Below, piece by piece: positions 60,237 to 64,000 of a stretch of DNA of 64,000 nt (the stretch's first letter is position 1; each line of letters opens with the position of its first letter). The notes beneath the pieces were generated by a model. It searched no databases. It was not told where the DNA came from and worked only from the letters and a program-made list of their open reading frames with translations. Origin of the DNA: Archilochus colubris. Its lineage: Eukaryota > Chordata > Aves > Apodiformes > Trochilidae. Position numbers and translations under genes: made by a program. The stretch covers positions 2,179,269 to 2,243,268 of the forward strand of contig CM041102.1 of NCBI GenBank assembly GCA_023079485.1, given 5' to 3'.

Positions 60237-61640
60237 CTGAGAGACAAAAAACACTCCTTGGACAAAAGAAACCACAAATAGAGGAAAATGCATCAATATT
60301 GTTTTTCTTATATCCTGCCACTCATTGGGTGGAATTTTTTTTTCTTTTTTTTTTTTCAATATTGTGATCCTGCCTCTGGCAAAGCTCTGTTTTCAACCCT
60401 AATGTGTGCAATTCTAGAAGACAGCTTATGGAGCCTTTCCTGGAAAAGTTTTGCAGATCTTGCAAGTCCTTTAAGGGCTATCTTCAGGAAGGCTGAACAC
60501 TGACCTATGTCTGGAGGAAGAGTCCCCATTGGGGAAAAAAATATATATATTTGTGTACATTTTCACACTGAAATTCAAGAACATTAATTTTTTTTTTTCC
60601 TAAATTATGTTGCATTCCCAACCAGGTGTAAAACCATTCACAGCCTTCAACAGTTAACAAGAAAATTAGCATTACCAAGATGCCACAATTGGAACAGAGA
60701 GATAATTATACTCTTTAATATTAATCTGATCACCCACTGCAGTTCAATGATCAGGTTCAGCTGTTCTGCTTCAACAGTAGCCTAATTAAAATTTTTTAAG
60801 TTTTATCATCAATTAGACTGACTCCAGCACAATCTGATTAATTGATATCTAGGTTATTTACTTACAAAACCAGAAAAGTATCTATCAAATCAAAATATTT
60901 GGTCATTTGTTCTGTATACAGTGCCTGTTTGTGTAGGAAAGTGCTGACTGTGAAAGCTGCAACAGAAAAAACATTGGATTCTGCAGGGCTGAAGTGGAAG
61001 TTAAATAGAAATGCTTAATGAAATGTTTTGGGGTTGTTTTTTTTCCTCTGGAATTTTGTTTTGGAAGAGAACCTGAGGGAAAAAATTCTGACAATGTCAA
61101 AATATTCTGTTTTGACTATTTCAGAACAAAATGTTTAGAGTTCCCTTGTTGAAATGGCTTTTGTTTTGAATTTTTTTTTTTTGCTTTCGTTGTATTTTCG
61201 AAGATTTTTTTATATATTAAGCAGATTACAGAAATAAAATTTAGAAAGCTATAACGAAAAGGATTGGTTTTATCGACTGAAAACATTTTCTGGATTCTTT
61301 CTGTGGAAAACTTGACTCTGGAGCTTTGCACAGTCTCTGGTTTGTAACAAAGGACTAAACACTGCATTGGCCTTGAAGGAGGAGAGACTGGCCACAATAT
61401 CTTGTTTAACCCCACGGGACAACCCATCAGACAGAAATTTTCCAGCATCCATCCAGTTTGGGTCAAAACCCCTCAGTGCTGGTGGCAGGGAGGGAAAATT
61501 CAGGGACAAATGAAGGTGTCTGCTAGGTGGCAAACACAGAGCATCAGTCAAACTCCTTCCTTACACACCTCATAACACAGAGCTGGGTGGGAGTTTGCAA
61601 GGGTGAATTATGTGAATATGTAATATACAAGAATTAGGCG
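60237..61640. other. A/T-rich non-coding stretch
   Basis: No gene is recognised. The interval 60640-60900 is rich in TAAT, TTAATTAA-like and ATTAGA motifs of the kind homeodomain proteins bind, in repeat-free sequence. Poly(T) and TA runs occur at 60328-60357, 60541-60551 and 61171-61182. Confidence 0.5.
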
Positions 61641-61683
61641 TATAAATATAGAATTTTTCACATTCCTCAGCTGTAACAGCTGA
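61641..61683 (+). promoter_or_regulatory. TATA box with paired CAGCTG E-boxes
   Basis: TATAAATA at 61641-61648 is an excellent TATA-box match and is preceded by GGCG. About 20-35 bases downstream lie two CAGCTG E-boxes at 61668-61673 and 61677-61682. They are embedded in a perfect 7-bp inverted repeat with a three-base loop (61667-61683). A transcription start would be expected near 61670. A consensus donor, CAG|GTGAGC, lies at 61768-61773, so a first exon of about 100 bp is possible. Transcription has not been shown. Confidence 0.35.
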
Positions 61684-61781
61684 ACAGGCTCACACAGGAC
61701 TTGGCAGCAGATGGGGCGGCCAAGGACTCAGTGACAGCAACCAAGGGGTTTACCTGTAAGGCAGGAGCAGGTGAGCTGTCT

Positions 61782-61930
61782 CCATGGCCAATGTCCTTGT
61801 TCTCCATGCCAATGTCCTTGTTCTCCATGCCAATGTCCTTGTTCTCCATGCCAATGTCCTTGTTCCCCATGCCCAATGTCCTTGTTCTCCATGCCAATGT
61901 CCTTGTTCCCCATGCCCAATGTCCTTCTCC
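61782..61930. repeat. 21/22-bp minisatellite, about seven copies
   Basis: Units based on CCATGCCAATGTCCTTGTTC start at 61782, 61804, 61825, 61846, 61867, 61889 and 61910. Most are 21 bp. Those at 61782 and 61867 are 22 bp because of an extra G or C, and the last unit is truncated. The 21-bp units read as a repeated MSLFSMP heptapeptide in one frame, but the 22-bp units shift the frame. The 181-codon frame through this array would start at TTG (61701), so I do not call it as a gene. Confidence 0.95.
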
Positions 61931-62109
61931 AGTCAGGAACCCCCCAGCAGCAGCAGCACCAACACCCCCTCAGCCCTCCCGGGAGCCATTTGCTCCTGAG
62001 CGCCATGGGCAGGAGCTCTGTGATGGGTCCATCTGGGTCAGACCAACACGATTGATGTATTATATCAATAAAATTACTTTCCTTGTGAAATTTAAGGCTG
62101 GGGAACCAA

Positions 62110-62420
62110 CGAGCTTTGCTCACGGAGGGGAAATGGCTGCCGCCATCTGCTTCGCTTACCTCACCGTGATGGCGGCTGCTGAGGGGCAGGAAGGAGACTT
62201 CGAACGTCGTAATTTAAAGGCACGCTGGAGAAAGCACCTGATTTGAAGCTCTCGCTGGATAATTAAACAGATAACATGGCACAATCTTTCTCCTTTTCCC
62301 ATCTCAGGGTCAAAAAGGCCTCAGCAGCCCCAGGTTGAGCCTCACGCCTCGACCTCCGGCAGCCTGCGACATGGCTGAAGGTCCTGGTCCGGGAAGAAGG
62401 TGCAGATCCTGTTGTCCCTG
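62110..62420. promoter_or_regulatory. CpG-enriched patch with inverted YY1-like motifs
   Basis: About ten CpGs occur at 62110-62250 and five more at 62347-62400, unlike the CpG-poor surroundings. Within it GCCGCCATC at 62139-62147 and GATGGCGGC at 62168-62176 form a perfect 9-bp inverted pair 20 bases apart. Both match the core of the YY1 site (AAGATGGCGGC), which is common near vertebrate transcription starts. The patch might be a promoter, an alternative 5' exon or part of a young mobile element; the sequence alone does not decide. Confidence 0.35.
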
Positions 62421-64000
62421 CCAGCCTGGAGCAGCACCCACAGCTGGAAGATGGAAATTTGGAAGCTTCTTGCTATAATCTGTGGTTATGATTTCCAGCC
62501 CCTGTCAGCAGTGCCGGGAATCCAACCACAGCTTCCCGAGTGCAAAAGAGCCTTTATTGTAATCCGATAAAACCTTAACAGTCGTCTCCTTTTTATGGTA
62601 AATTAAAGGGTCTCACTTACTCTGCAGTGGCCTCCTCACCCTCGTGTTTGAGTCTCAGTCAGAGTGAGGCAGGGGAGCACAGGAAGAGAAAATGGATCCC
62701 AGATTCCCCCCTTCAGCCTTGCGGCTTCAGAGAACACAAACACAACCCAATTTTCTCAAGATTTCTGGTTTCCAGCTGGCATTTTGGCACCTTGCTGAAG
62801 CACCTAGAAGCCACAGTGGCAAGGCTGAGTGCTATGAACTCGGGTGCACCTACTCCCCAAGGGGGTCCAAGTTTTCCTGCTTTGTTTCTTGGAAACCCAA
62901 CCAGCTCCAAAATCTTAGATTTCCCCCATACTGGTGACAGGAAAGCTTTTGCCTCAAACATCTTGACTGGAAACCTTCCAGTGCAGCTCTGCTTTCAGCT
63001 CTCTTGGTTATTTCCATGTTGAACTCTCCCACTCTCCCAGCACTGTCCTCCTGGATGGAGACGTGGATGCTGCGTGGTTCATGGCACTAATTACAGGTAT
63101 CCGATTCTTTATGGGATACAGATGGGCTGCCCAGGGATGCTGCTGTTCCCTGGGTCCCTCTGCAGCAGGGATTGCTTCCTAAAACTCTGGGGTAATTTAA
63201 GAACTTCCTTCATCCTTTTGGCAACCTGACTCCAGCGGATCTGCTGCAACCCACGCTCACAAGACAAGGTGCTCACCTCACTGCAGGGTCATCAATCAAC
63301 CCCACATCCATTTCACAGCTCGACCTCTTCACAGCCATCCCAATCTCCTGGGAATCCCTTTTATTCTGAATTTCCCTCCTCACTCGGTTTTGCCTTCGCA
63401 GCACTCTCTGTTAACTCCTCCTTTTCAGCCTCGCTGCTGTAATGGGACCAAAATGTTGAGAGAAAACAATGTTTGGGGAGAGTTATTTTTTCCTAATTTA
63501 GTAGTCACAGTGTGAGCGTGGTGATGGACACACTGGGAGCAAATCCTGCCCATCTGACATTGGGGTTTGTAGGGTTTGCCACACTCCACATCACTGCGAA
63601 TGCCTCCATGAATGCCAACTCCCCCTTATACTTTCATAAATAAAGGCAAATCGTGTCTCAGCAACACTTTTCCTTTCTTTTTGATTATTTTACAGTGAAT
63701 CTCACTCACTTGGGGACTGGTTTTCAGTGCAGTTTCAAGAAACAGATACAGCAAACAGAAGGAGTTGGAGTGAAGAAGATTTCAAGCATCATAAAATGCT
63801 GAAAGTTGAACTGATTTCAATAAAGCCATCCTGATTTATGCTTTCTTTTTCAAAAACTGTAGATCTTGATTATTCTTGGGATGTATTAAAAAATAAAAAA
63901 AAGGAAAAAAAACCCCAAAACAACACAAATAACAAAAGCAACCTTGAAGGTATTTTTGTCAAGTATTTTCACTCCTTTTCCAAAGGAAATAGTTTATTTT
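62421..64000. other. Non-coding stretch at the right edge
   Basis: No gene is recognised. Two AATAAA motifs followed by T-rich sequence lie at about 63640-63645 and 63819-63824 and could be poly(A) signals. A 131-codon frame at 62627-63022 has an antisense competitor and no recognised motif. The window ends in A/T-rich sequence. Confidence 0.5.

Noticed and set aside
61701..62246. 181-codon frame containing a repeated MSLFSMP peptide
   Set aside because: It would have to start at TTG, which is not expected in vertebrates. The repeat peptide is a by-product of the 21-bp minisatellite, and 22-bp units break the periodicity.

Overview
This window looks like vertebrate nuclear DNA, most probably from a bird and perhaps a songbird. 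The best evidence is a fragment at about 9138-9254 that reads as the reverse complement of the 3' end of an avian CR1 retroposon. There is also an older CR1/L3-type fragment at about 5090-5285 and two MIR-like SINE tails at about 9385-9505 and 24970-25060. Long A/T tracts, microsatellites, general scarcity of CpG and the absence of any long open frame fit intergenic or intronic DNA. Nothing looks prokaryotic, plasmid or phage.

I recognise no complete protein-coding gene. Open frames are short, overlap on both strands and show no domain I can name. The only coding-like candidates are weak. One is a 50-codon frame at 43307-43459 that begins like a signal peptide and meets a splice-donor-like site. 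Another is an acceptor followed by 29 open codons at 39962-40051. A third is a possible TATA-driven first exon at 61641-61770.

Layout by region. 1-8.5 kb: A/T-rich DNA, a pyrimidine-skewed block (about 2690-3000), a 29-bp tandem array, then a roughly 50-bp degenerate tandem repeat (3398-3586), and an old CR1/L3. 8.5-11 kb: a pentanucleotide microsatellite, CR1 plus MIR remnants, two minisatellite-like duplications and a polypyrimidine tract. 15.7-15.9 kb: a second copy of the roughly 50-bp repeat family. 17-24 kb: a polypyrimidine tract, a triplet microsatellite and a TTTC run. 30.7-31.0 kb: an unusually dense cluster of perfect hairpins, a tandem duplication and an AC repeat. 31.9 kb: a poly(A) run with an upstream ATTAAA. 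37.3 kb: a small CpG cluster beside an acceptor-like site. 54.1 kb: two tandem NFI-like full sites. 60.2 kb: a full CRE. 61.6-62.4 kb: TATA box, paired E-boxes, donor site, 21-22-bp minisatellite and a CpG-enriched patch with an inverted pair of YY1-like motifs. This is the most promoter-like segment of the window.

The items most worth following are the roughly 50-bp repeat family shared by two loci, the structure cluster at 30750-30949, the NFI tandem at 54088-54125, the 61.6-62.4 kb promoter-like block and the signal-peptide frame at 43307. All calls were made by eye, and none has been tested by alignment or expression data.
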